A stretch of DNA of 64,000 nucleotides, taken from Echinarachnius parma. Lineage: Eukaryota; Echinodermata; Echinoidea; Clypeasteroida; Echinarachniidae. The stretch covers positions 1 through 64,000 of the forward strand of contig JBAMJV010001384.1 of the NCBI GenBank assembly GCA_037951105.1, written 5' to 3'. Made by a program: the position numbers and the translations under genes. The notes under the pieces are model-generated. The model did no database searches. It was not told the origin of the DNA and saw only the letters and a list, made by a program, of their open reading frames with translations. Below, piece by piece: positions 43,549 to 54,182 of this stretch; position 1 is the stretch's first letter; each line of letters starts with the position of its first letter.

Positions 43549-46500
43549 GTAAGTTCGTGGTGACCTAAATTTGTTTATAAAATGTATATGGAATTGAAGT
43601 CTTTTTTTTTGGTTAGAATTACTGGAAAGAGAATACATGTGGAAAACATTCTGAACATAACTCATCTCTCAAGTTGATTGGCTGATTGATTGAACATTGC
43701 TAGTACTTTGGCAGTCTTCACATCTAAGTTTTATAATATTTTGCCTTTTAAAAAAAATGATTAAAGTTACTTAGTACTGTGTTGAACGCAACAATTTGAG
43801 TTTTAGCCCAAGTATTTTTCAGACGAGTCCTGCATGGGTAAAGTAACTAATAACTCAAATTGATTGATTTTATTTTCTTATTCCTTTTCCTTTACAGCCC
43901 AGATAGCTACGAGGCTTCAAATAGAGGCAGACTTGGGATGATGATGACTATTCCTCTCTTCACTCGGCGTGAACGCAAGTTCCAGTACTTGTCCAGTCTC
44001 ATAGGCGGTCAGCTGTGGCGTCATGGCTGTAGACAAAGGGTTAGTATCATGTTTCCCGTATTAATGTTATGTCTACACTCAGTCCACTAGTGTTGTTTTG
44101 ATGCCATTAATTATTGTGGGAAATCAGAGCTTGCACTTGCCAGTGGCCTACGAGCCAATGGCCACCACAAATTTCATTTTGGCCACTAGAATCTCTTGTA
44201 TTGGCCACCAATGAATTAGGATCTATGGTGGGAGTCTATCTTGTGTGTCATTTTGGGCACCTAAAAGAAAAGCTTAACCCTAATCAGGCCGGGTTATTTT
44301 GGCTATGCTCTGGCTGGGGGGGGGGGTGGATTCCAACCCCCCTGAGATCTCGGCCGACAAACGCGCGGCCGCCACAAAATTTGGCACACAGATAGCTTGC
44401 GACATAATCTACAAGTTAAGTTAAATTCAGTTAAGTGAGAACATGTGAATGAATTTAGCTTTAACTAATACCCATTGAGGACTGAGCAGGAATTGTGGTC
44501 AACCAATATAAAATACTAACCGTCTTCAATTGGGTATACATCTCCTACCACTTTTAAATTTCTGCTTGTTTGGAAAAGAAGCCAACATTGTTGTGCGCTG
44601 AAATATAAATTTGATTTAATGCCAAACTCTCTATATCATTCTTGAGTATGATTAAGATCATTTGACAAATTTGCAGCTCCAAATTGTAAAATGTATAATT
44701 TGTATGCCTCCGCAACGAAGTAGCCGGAGGCATTATGTTTTCGGGTTGTCCGTCCGTCCGTACGTACGTACGTACATGTATGTATCTTGGGTGGCCAATG
44801 ATCTGATTAGATTTTGGGGTCATGAGGTCAAAGGTCAAAGGTCACAGAGCTCATTATATATGCAAAAATAGCTCGTGATCGCGTTATCTCAAGAAGGGAT
44901 TGACAGATTCTGACCAAACTTGGTACATGTATGTTCCTTGGAGAGCCAATGAACTGATTAGATTTTGGGGGTCATGAGGTCAAAGGTCACAGGGCTCATT
45001 ATATGTAAAAGTAGCTTGAGATTGGAAATCTCAAGAACTGAATATCAGATTTCAATCCAAATTGATACCTGAATGTATCTTAGGGAACAATGGTAGTCAT
45101 TAGATTTTGGGGTCATGAGGGCAAAGGTCAAGGTCACTGATTATGTGATACGTCAAGATCTAAAAGACAGAGTACCATCAAAATTGAGTTGACAGAATTA
45201 ATTCAGTGTATATGTTGATTTGGGCTAGATATAAATAAATTGCGTAATGGCGGAGGCATCATTTTCGACTGCGCGCAGTCGAAGATCCATCTAGTTTTAT
45301 TTTAATTTTCCCTCTCAACAGATTTTCCACGAGTTATATCGTCTTGGAGTCAGTCAAAGAAGACACGGATCGATGGATGCTGCCAGATGGCTCGAAGGTG
45401 AAACAACCAAGGGCCAGAGGGTGATGAAACCCAAATACCAGGTATGGTTGTCACCTTACCAAATTCATACAGAAAATAGTTACACATATAAATACATTTC
45501 ACTGCGTATGAAAGCAAATGCCTTCTGGGCCCTGTTGCAGAAAGAGTCGATTGTAAGAAAAGTGTAAGTCAGATCATGTGTTTTAAATGCGTAAATCTGA
45601 TCGGTTGAAACATGCACATTTTCTGATTTACCATTAATTGTGTAACTTACAATAGATTGTATCTCTTTCTGCAACGGGGCCCGTATGTATGTACGAGGTG
45701 AAATTACCAGCCATATAACAAAGATCTCACCCTTTTCACAATTTCTCTATGTGAAATGGACAGTAAATATTACCTTTGAAATCAATGTATTAGAGTGGAA
45801 GTTGTTAGTTGTGTCAAGATGGTATTGAAATACACAAGACTGTCTACATTTCACTACCATGGCTTTGTTAAACTTTCTTGCTTGGGAAATGATCTCCGTG
45901 TTACCTGTATTTTCTGTTATGTTGAAAGACTTGGTTACTTTCACTTCATCACTTTCATCAATGCTCTGTATCATTTCTCATTGAAACGATTTTATAACTA
46001 ACCCATTCAGGACTGGTCTCAGAAGTATGTTTAACCAAAGTAAACTTGTTTTGGATGTAAGGCTGTTGACGAGTCCCGGGTACCCGGGTCCCGCCGAAAA
46101 ATGTCGAGTCCCGGGCGCAAAAATCGATACTCGATATCCCGAAAAAAAGCAAAAAATTGATTTACGAATTTGCTGTATTTTATAAGATGATTTATTGTCA
46201 TAAATGCGCTGCATTTTTGTCACTTGAATGAACATGTTTCCCAGCGGCGTGACATGCCTATAGCGAAATCAACAAATTTATAAATTTCGGGTACCCGGGA
46301 CTCGCCCGAAAAATTATCGCGAGTCCCGGGTAGTAAATATACCCGAAATCGACAGCCTTATTTGGATGGCTTAAGAAAATTAAGTTCTGCAGCACTCTTC
46401 CCCATTAATTTGAGTTTCCTAATGTATTTTCTGTATCCTTTCTTACCATCACAGATTATGGATGAAGTTGAAGCCCTGCAGAATGGAGTGCTGCCCAGCG

Positions 46501-47660
46501 CAGAACGGTACGAGACGAGTGACGACGAGGGGAGTAGTGAGAGTGATGATGAAGAGAGCGAGGAGGAAGTGGAAGACTCCAGTGATGTCGACAGTGAAGA
46601 AGATCTGATGGAAGAAAGCGACGAGGAGGATGAGATAATGGCCAAGCCCGAGAGGGTGCGAGGTCGAGGCAAGAGAGGCCAGCACCAGGAAGTGATCGAG
46701 GAGGTCGTGATGGACGACAACTGGCAGAACGACGTCAGGGTCAGGAAGGGTACCTCTGATAACGTCATCTCGGAGATGAAGAAGATCGCCGAGCAGATGT
46801 CGGAGACGTCCGAGATGATGAAAACGTCAATCAAGCGGAAGAATAGAGGCAGAGAAGTTATCGCTGATGAGGTGCATGTGGTCTCTCAGGATAACAACCA
46901 GATTGTTGTCCAGGTTGGCAAGGATGGGATCCCAACGGGGATCCCAATCTCTCATGCTGGGATGCCCATCATGGTGTCCGGGCAAGATGGGACGGTGAAC
47001 ATCAACCAGGTGATGATGGGAGGGATACCCACGCAGATCGTCCAGCAGGAGGTGATAACCGACGATATGGACCCAGAGATGATGGCCGCTCAGCTCCTGC
47101 AGCACGTCCTACCCACAGAGATCATCACCTCCAGCCATAGCATTCCACAGGAAGTCGTCACCACGACGACAGTCCAGGCCGTGATCCAGGAGGGCATGCA
47201 GGAGGAGGTGGTATCCATTCAGGAGTCACAGCCTACCAGTGTTGCGGGACAGCAGACCATCGTCACCCAAAACGTGGTCCCGGAGGAGATGTTGCAGGAG
47301 CAAATCATCCAGGAGATCATTCCAGAGCATATCCTGCAGCAGGACGTCATCACAGAGACAGAGATGGTTGACCAGCATGGCCAGGTGGTGATGCAGGAAG
47401 AGGTGCAACAAGGGGAGATCACCACCCATGTCGTGCCTGCTGAGATCATCACCACCGATGAGGGCACTGGAGAGATGACGACGGTTGTTGTGACAACGGA
47501 AGTTGTGACAACGGATGAAGGGGAAACGCAGGTTGTGATGGTTTCCCAAGAGGAACAAGAACCGCAAACACCTAGCAAAAAGAGACCGGCAGACCCAGAA
47601 CGGGAACCAGAACAAGAAGGGAAGCGCAAGAGAAAGATCAAAGCACCATACTCCCCTTGA
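42914..47660 (+). CDS. Four-exon, 700-residue nuclear-type protein, family uncertain
   Basis: Exons 42914-43548, 43898-44039, 45322-45441 and 46455-47660 join in phase (2, 0, 0) to 2103 nt. ATG at 42914 has A at -3 and G at +4. Residues 1-60 are very basic (KSRAKSRQAKSRR); 110-259 form a globular part with LQKVVTYMRTFNHARALSAL and then GRLGMMMTIPLFTRRERKFQ, LWRHGCRQR, LYRLGVSQRRHGSMDAARWL; about 320-365 is strongly acidic; 370-660 is low-complexity Glu/Gln/Val/Thr-rich; the end has a nuclear-signal-like GKRKRKIK. The LYRLGVS segment recalls the conserved region next to DUF6589/KDZ-type transposase proteins of invertebrates, so a domesticated transposon domain is possible. That is inference, and I do not know its function. 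Confidence 0.8.
43898..44039 (+). CDS. Unrecognised 700-residue protein, exon 2
   Basis: 142 nt between TTTACAG and GTTAGT. Encodes NPDSYEASNRGRLGMMMTIP and on to GQLWRHGCRQR. Confidence 0.75.
44704..45296 (+). mobile_element. Dispersed element with GCCTCCGC / GCGGAGGC ends
   Basis: Starts ATGCCTCCGCAACGAAG with a nearby GCCGGAGGC and a GTCCGTCCGTACG run, contains three diverged blocks with GGGGTCATGAGG and CAAAGGTCA, and ends at GGCGGAGGCATCATTTTCGA. It fills the intron between exons 2 and 3 of the 700-residue gene. Similar gtccgtcc-containing repeats occur widely in marine invertebrates. No open frame. Confidence 0.65.
45322..45441 (+). CDS. Unrecognised 700-residue protein, exon 3
   Basis: 120 nt, phase 0 on both sides, between TCAACAG and GTATGG. 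Encodes IFHELYRLGVSQRRHGSMDA and ends MKPKYQ. Could be skipped without a frameshift. Confidence 0.78.
46058..46360. mobile_element. hAT-like MITE with perfect 8-bp target duplication
   Basis: Element ends TAAGGCTGTTGACGAGTCCC and the complement ending CGACAGCCTTA. Exactly the same 8 bp, TTTGGATG, lie on both sides (46050-46057, 46361-46368). An 8-bp duplication is the hallmark of hAT elements. Inside are repeated GAGTCCCGGG and CCCGGGTACCCGGG palindromes. It lies in the last intron of the 700-residue gene. Confidence 0.85.
46455..47660 (+). CDS. Unrecognised 700-residue protein, exon 4 (last)
   Basis: 1206 nt after ATCACAG to TGA. Acidic Ser/Asp/Glu block, then VV/TT/EE-rich repeats such as VVTTEVVTTDEGE, and a basic tail. 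AATAAA at 48178-48183 is a candidate polyadenylation signal. Confidence 0.8.
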   Translation: MMDEVEALQNGVLPSAERYETSDDEGSSESDDEESEEEVEDSSDVDSEEDLMEESDEEDEIMAKPERVRGRGKRGQHQEVIEEVVMDDNWQNDVRVRKGTSDNVISEMKKIAEQMSETSEMMKTSIKRKNRGREVIADEVHVVSQDNNQIVVQVGKDGIPTGIPISHAGMPIMVSGQDGTVNINQVMMGGIPTQIVQQEVITDDMDPEMMAAQLLQHVLPTEIITSSHSIPQEVVTTTTVQAVIQEGMQEEVVSIQESQPTSVAGQQTIVTQNVVPEEMLQEQIIQEIIPEHILQQDVITETEMVDQHGQVVMQEEVQQGEITTHVVPAEIITTDEGTGEMTTVVVTTEVVTTDEGETQVVMVSQEEQEPQTPSKKRPADPEREPEQEGKRKRKIKAPYSP

Positions 47661-49177
47661 TCGATAGCAACCTAGATTTATTTGTCATGGATGGAAATTG
47701 GTCCTGTTACAGCAGTTAACTTGTTCATATATATTGGAATTTTGATTCTTTTGATATCCAGTTTCAACATGTAAATATGTGTTATTGCAACCTCAGACAG
47801 AGAGTAAGTGACTGAATACTTGGCTTGAAATAAGTGATTTTGCCATGATTGGAACACTAGAGAGAGCGACATGAATATGCCAGTGACTTTGAAGTTGGAA
47901 GTATGAAAGTGCAAATATTCCTCCTTATTATAAAAGATGCAGTTACAGTGACCCATAAATAGCTGTATGATTTTTTTAAAACTTAGATTTTGTTTTCCAT
48001 CAACAGCTTTGTAGTCAGTTGTGCCTCTCAAAAGTCATACTGTGGAAATACTGTTCAACTATTATAATTGCAGCACAATGTGAACACCTCTTTAAGCGCA
48101 TTAATTTTATATGGGAAGTCTTGTCAGACATGAATAGAAGATAATTGATTTTCGTTATTGTCCAAAATGAGATTTGAAATAAAAAATGTATAATGCTATG
48201 AAATGTTTGTTTTCTGCTATATTTAAGCACCGTAATGGAACACCTGTACATATTCTAGATAATTATCCAAATATCCACATTTTGTTATTTTTGCTATTTC
48301 TGAATGTAAAAAATGTTTTTTGATGTGTATGAATTATGAAATAGGATGTAAATACTGGAAATTGATTTATCATTTCATTTAAGCTCTGTGCTAGTTGAAG
48401 CTTACATTATTTTATTCTAAGGTTTAACTTTTAAAAGTTTGATTGTTTGATATTTTCTTAATCAATTCATGTAAGTTGGATATATCTGTTCATCTGTAAT
48501 GGACAAAATGTGAAAACAAAATACCTTATGGTCTGAGAAAATGAATTGTCAATTCTGGAACTAATTTTATTTAAGTCTATGCCATATGTTTAAAAAAAAG
48601 GTTATGTAAATACTGAGAAAAATAGTTTTTGTATTGAATCATATGTGTTATAATATAGTACGAGTACATTTCAGAACCCAAAACAGAGCTTTTGTACAAT
48701 TTATGTAAAATTTGTGATTATTTCAGAAACTAAAAAATACCAGTATTTTTGTTCTCGAACATATTAATTTGATATGATTTTTCTTTTTTTCAGACTGAAT
48801 AACTTTTCACAAGAAGAAATGTATGCTAGTTTATTTCACGTCCCTTATAACAGGTCATAACGTTTGATTGCAGTTTGTGCACCACTTGTATGTTGTTGTT
48901 GTTTTTTTCATTTCATGTGTATCATTTAAAGCAGTCCATACAGGCTATCATGCTTTATTTTAGATATTGATTGTTACTTCATGTAATTGAACAATATTTT
49001 TACTGTAGGCAGCGTATCGTGGCGTGTTTATGTAGATTGTATACAAATTGTAAAGCAGGATCCATATTCATCAAACCACACTACTTAGTTAAGTTCCATA
49101 ATCAAGCTGCTGATTTGTTCTGTCACTATAAGTTGGTCGTCATGTGCTGGATGTGGTGATGTTCTAGTCAACCGGGT
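47661..49177. other. 3' UTR and intergenic stretch
   Basis: AT-rich 3' sequence of the 700-residue gene, then non-coding DNA. No further exon supported. Confidence 0.5.
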
Positions 49178-49414
49178 TATTAAACACCCTACTCTTTTCG
49201 AGAAGTAGACTAGGTTCTTTTCCGTTCATGAGATGTGACCGTCTCATACATGGGACCTCCAATTTGTTTACCTATCCAACGGACGGAGTGATTTCCGTAA
49301 ATCCTATCCTGCGTAGTACAGGATAAAAGATGCGGCGTACGATGGTAGGATTCGAACCGGGGATCCTGCGTGTCTAAGTCGGACATGCTCGCAACTGAGC
49401 TTACTCCCCTTCCC
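49178..49414 (-). repeat. tRNA-derived SINE
   Basis: On the minus strand the head has an A-box-like TAAGCTCAGTTGCGAGC and an exact B box GGTTCGAATCC at tRNA spacing. Its body contains ACTCCGTCCGTTGGATAGG and GGAGGTCCCATGTATGAGAC, like a body motif I recall in sea urchin and other deuterostome SINEs. The anticodon loop lacks the expected T33 and the acceptor stem is poor, so it is not a tRNA gene. Confidence 0.65.
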
Positions 49415-49639
49415 TAGAATATTTTAGATGATTGGTCTGTTTATGCAACAAGATATTGTTTTAGTTGCCAACTAAGGTTGACTTAGTAGGTAATAAAGGT
49501 TTACCCAGATAACCATAGTTTATGGTTAAGAAAACTGTGTGTTGCTTACTTGGCTCTAGCATCCAAACTAGACTTAGAATGGAACTAAACAAAGCGAGTT
49601 TGGTTCGGTGAATATGTACCCAAGGCTATACCAGAGCTC

Positions 49640-50223
49640 CACACTTACCTTTTTTGTCAGTGGCCCGGTCGGGCCAGTGAAAAAATTTCTTCCCCTTTTC
49701 TGGTTGCCCGAAGGGAAAACTTACTGGCCCGAAAATGTTTATTTCATGAGTAAACTTTTTACTATTCAAAATATCACTCTTTCCTAATCAAACCTGTGAT
49801 GGAAGAAAACTAGATTTGTCTAATTTTGTCAAGGTCGATTTGAAAATCTGCTTGCCCGATCGGGCCACCAAAATATGACTTTTATACATTTTTGCTGGCC
49901 CGAAGATTTCACTGGCCAGTAGGCCAGTGCAAGTGTCGAGCCCTGGCTTATACACAAACTGTTGTAGCCAGTGGTCCAGCTTGGCCATTACAAACAATTT
50001 TATCATACTTTGGTGGGCTGAAACCAAAATTACCTAGTTGCAAAATCAAATTTATTTTGTAAACTTTCAACTATTCAAATTGATGATCAAAACTGCAACT
50101 ATGGATTAATTATTCCATCATTGTCAAATGAAATTTGTAAATCTGTTTGCACAATCGGGTCACCAAAATATGACTACCTAGCACAAATTGATGCTTGCCC
50201 GGTGTCAAATTGTACTGGCCCAC
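49640..50223. repeat. GGCCCGGTCGGGCC-type degenerate repeats
   Basis: Two diverged tandem-like copies (about 49650-49950 and 49960-50223) rich in GGCCCG, CGGGCCA and CTGGCCC blocks, related to 35765-36000. No coding potential. Confidence 0.5.
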
Positions 50224-50540
50224 GGGGGTGTTTCACAAAGATCCTAAGTTGAACTTAACTGAAGTTGGACTTAAAAATTATGGAAAGCCATTAGTTTATT
50301 TGAAATGTTTTTGATTAAGTTCTTTTAAAAGGCATCAAATATTGATTCAAATCATTTATATTTTCTATTATCAAGGGGATTTCATGTTCTTGATGTAAAA
50401 TATATGAAAAGTCTAAAATACTTGGCATTTTTGCTTTTGAATATATTTTTTCCTAGGCTACAAATGGCTTTCCATAACTGTTATGTCCAACTTAAGTTCA
50501 ACTTAGGGTCTTTGTGAAACACCCCCCCCCCCCCCCCCCC
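50224..50540. mobile_element. GTGTTTCACAAAGATC-family MITE, copy 2
   Basis: Starts GGGGGTGTTTCACAAAGATC and ends CTTTGTGAAACACCCC, followed by a C run of about 18. Same family as 10280-10606. In that copy the homopolymer is on the opposite edge. Confidence 0.8.
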
Positions 50541-52158
50541 CAGGCTAGCGGGACTATGGGATTAAAGGATTTATGGGACTTAGACAACCATACTGTATAT
50601 TCCAAGTAGATACATTTGTATTTCTAAATTATGCTGCCATTTTTTATAAGAAATATTACTTGTGATAGTATTTTGGTGTCCAAGAAAGCCCACTTTGTGT
50701 TTCAATTTAAAGTCATACATTATTCTTTCTTCTTTTGGGAGGAAAATAAGAGAGAATATTCAATAAAAAAGTTGTAAATAAATGTTTCAGCACTCTCTCA
50801 CTGCGCCGAGCTGATTTATAATAGAATTCTAGTTTTGAAGTGCGTTTTTGAATAAATTCCTCCTTATTTTTTAATGTATGTATATTATTCTAGCAGAAAA
50901 CATGTACATGAATTTTAACAATGTAATGCTGGACAAAGAATCTTCTTAATCATATAATCTGGAAGGCTAGGTATGATTTGTCAATGTGTGTATCCATCCA
51001 TTCATTTGATTGTATTAACAATATGCCTCTATATTTCTTTATCCATTTTATTTTGTGTCATAGAGTTTTGCAAATGAAGCTTCTTTTTCCAGCAGTACTG
51101 ATTTTCCCCCTGTTGTTAATTGTGTTAATATGTAAAAGCTATATTTCATTTCTTACAAATTATTCCCTTACATTTTGCAGGAGTGGAAATAAATGTAGTC
51201 TCTGTAAAAAAAAAAATGTTTTAATGCGTCCTTACATGTATAATTGTTTACAATAACCCTGCAGATATAACCCAAAATAAGCTTAGGCTCAGTTCTCGAA
51301 TTAACAACGCATCAACACCCTTGCTCATACATGGGGGGGGGGGCATGATTTGACAAAACAATGAAAAAAAAAATGTATGGGTAAGAATATACCATGATTG
51401 TACCACCCCCCCCCCCCCCCCCCAGTCGGAATACACTACAGTCAAACCTGTACTAGTTGCCACCTGTCTATAGCGGCCAAATACAGTGTAATAAACACTG
51501 TCTATAGCGGCCACTCTTGCTGTTCCCCTTGAGCGGCTGCTATAGACAGGTTTGACTTTACATTACTTTACATCTTGATTTTGCAACATAAATCAACACA
51601 TACGGAGGAACCTGTTAAAAAGAGCTGTGATAACAACAATTAACCCTCTTGCAACAAGTAAACTATGCTGGTCCAAGCTCTTTATAATCATCCTTTTTTC
51701 CCCTGATACCCTTGCCATATCCAGGTAAAACAAAATAATGAACAGATAATTATGAAGCGCTTGCTGGGCTATCAAAAGGAACTTAAAGTGAGGCCTGTAA
51801 AGTGTCTAACTCCACGAAAATGACTTGGAGCTTCCTCGTTTGTCTTCTACCGGGTTGTTTAGCTTATGGCGAGAGAAGAATAAAATAGGGTTAGATTTTT
51901 TCAAATGCCCCTGTAGTATGACGATATCTATCATTCAGCTCAAAAGCGTATATTTTCGCTTTTTTAACCAGGAAAGCAGTGTTCTTTTTCAATGAAACTT
52001 TCACACATTAGGACATATCTTACAATGATTTTGGTACAGGATTGAAGTCTCAATTAAATGTCATTTTGGGCAATATCTGACACTTTACAGGCCTCACTTT
52101 AATTGTTATAAGAGGGTTTTCTTTTACAGTCCATGTGTATAGTATAGTGACCACCTAA
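50541..52158. other. Gene-free stretch
   Basis: No exon supported. Contains a C run at about 51403-51424 and the small TA-flanked element at 51439-51558. Confidence 0.5.
51439..51558 (+). mobile_element. CAGTCAAACCTG element, TA-flanked
   Basis: Begins CAGTCAAACCTGTACTAG after TA and ends GACAGGTTTGACT. The interior repeats CTATAGCGGCCA. Related fragments are at about 23860-24020 and 53560-53685. Likely a Tigger/mariner-type MITE. Confidence 0.55.
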
Positions 52159-53559
52159 TAGTAGGCTTGTTATTGAGGTCCGCCACTGCATTTTGGGGTA
52201 CAATTCTTTTACTAACTTCAACATATTCCTTGGATGAAAAGAAGAAAATTCATCCAAAGAGACACTCTGTATCTATGCAAATTAGGCCTAATTTCCATAA
52301 TTTATGCAAATTTATTCATGAAAATGGTGTTTTTATTGACATATTTGAAGGAGAACATATTCCTTGGATCAAAAGAAGAAAATTCATTCAAAGAGACACC
52401 CTGTTTATATGCAAATTAGGTCTAATTTCCATAATTATGCAAATGTTTTAATGGGAATGGGATATCTATGCCAATGGTGTTTTAATCAAGATATTGGAGG
52501 GAAAATATTCCTTGGATCAAAAGAAGAAAATATATCCAAAGAGACACGCTGTATCTATGCAAATTAGGCCTAATTTCCATAATTTATGCAAATGTATTCA
52601 TGGGAATGGGATATCCATACAAATGGTGTTTTTATTGAAATATGTCACAGATCATATTCCTTGGATCAAAAGAATAACATTCATCCAAAGAGACACTCTG
52701 TATCTATGCAAATAAGGCCTAATTTACATAATTTATGCAACTTGATTCATGGAAATGGGATATTTATGGACAATGGTGTCTTTTAAAGATATTTGACAGA
52801 ACATATTCCCATGAATAAATCTGCATGAATTAGGCCTCATTTGCATAGATGGAGAGTGTCTCTTTGGATAGTTTTTCTTCTATTGATCCAAGGAATATGA
52901 TCTCATAAAATATGTTAATAAAAACACAATTTTCATAGATATTCCATTCCCATGAATAAATGTGCATACATGTATATTATGGAAATTAGGCCTAATTTGC
53001 ATAGATACAGCGTGTCTCTTTGGATGAATTTTCTTCTTTTGATCCAAGGAATATGTTCTCTCCAATATCTTGATAAAAACACCATTTTCATAGATATTCC
53101 ATTCCCATTAATACATTTGCATAAATTATGGAAATTAGGCCTAATTTGCATATAAACAGAGTGTCCCTTTGGATATATTTTCTTCTTTTGATCCAAGGAA
53201 TATTTTCCCTCCAATATCTTGATTAAAACACCATTGGCATAGATATCCCATTCCCATGAAAACATTTGCATACATTATGGAAATTAGACCTAATTTGCAT
53301 ATAAACAGGGTGTCTCTTTGAATGAATTTTCTTCTTTTGATCCAAGGAATATGTTCTCTTTCAAATATGTCAATAAAAACACCATTTTCATGAATAAATT
53401 TGCATAAATTATGGAAATTAGGCCTTATTTGCATAGATACAGTGTGTCTCTTTGGATGAATTTTCCTCTTTTGATTCTAGGAATATGTATGCCAAGTTAA
53501 ACCTTTGTGCCCCAAATCGCAGTGAACACCCATATGTTGGGGTCTTAACAAGCCTACTA
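52159..53559. mobile_element. Foldback-like element: inverted arms of tandem 135-150 bp units
   Basis: The left arm holds forward units anchored on ATATTCCTTGGATCAAAAGA at about 52222, 52357, 52505 and 52654. The right arm holds the reverse complement (GATCCAAGGAATAT) at about 52884, 53041, 53190, 53339 and a diverged one at 53473. The outer ends are TAGTAGGCTTGTTA and its exact complement. The centre is near 52800-52860. Inverted arms built from tandem repeats are the defining feature of foldback elements. The many short open frames here are repeat artefacts. Confidence 0.85.
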
Positions 53560-53960
53560 TAATGTATTATGGGGAACAAGAACATTTGCCACTATAAGCA
53601 GGTTTCATGTTATTCAATGCAGGGAAGCGTTTTAGTGGCCACTATAGGCAGGTTGTCCACTAAGACAGGTTTGAATGTAAAGTGCAGAGCTCTTTATAAA
53701 TCAGGCTACCTGAAACGCAATGAAAAGGTTTTGCATCCCGTGTTTACAAGATAAACGAGCCATTAAAAATAACATGCGACGCCTTTTTCATACATATTTA
53801 TTGACATAATTCAAAAACTCTTCAGTACAGTATTGCCATATATTAAACATGTAGAAAGGACACAACTCACATTCACATTTTCCCCCCAACATATGTATGT
53901 CCTGCCCAAAAAAAATTAGTCCGCCACCCCCGAAAAAAAATAAAATCATTAAACAGATAA

Positions 53961-54182
53961 AGCCCTCTGCAGACAGAGCCGACTCGACCCGTTTCGACTG
54001 GTTTTCATTCGGATCGGCTCAGTTTTCAGTGCCTCGCGACACACATTTTGCCAGTCAAGAGACAGTCGGATGTCAATTGGGGCCGATTCAACGCGATGAA
54101 TCAGATCCTACCGACCGAGACCAACTCTAGCCCGATTGAAACCAGTCGGATCGGGTCGAGTCGGCTCTGTCTGCAGAGGACT
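53961..54182. mobile_element. Palindromic MITE with TAA duplication, copy 2
   Basis: Same family as 29850-30071. Starts AGCCCTCTGCAGACAGAGCC and ends GCTCTGTCTGCAGAGGACT, with TAA on both sides (53958-53960, 54183-54185). Confidence 0.8.

Noticed and set aside
47219-47641. Ser/Cys/Thr-rich minus-strand frames of 129-140 codons
   Set aside because: Antisense shadows of the Glu/Val/Thr-rich last exon of the 700-residue gene.
49345-49414. Functional tRNA gene on the minus strand
   Set aside because: Acceptor stem does not pair, T33 is missing, and a SINE body follows directly.
52167-53434. Series of similar 60-110 codon frames on both strands
   Set aside because: Translations of the foldback tandem units; similarity comes from the DNA repeat and there is no protein constraint.
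52222-53480. CRISPR-like regularly spaced repeats
   Set aside because: Units are contiguous 135-150 bp copies with conserved interiors in an animal genome, not short repeats with unique spacers.
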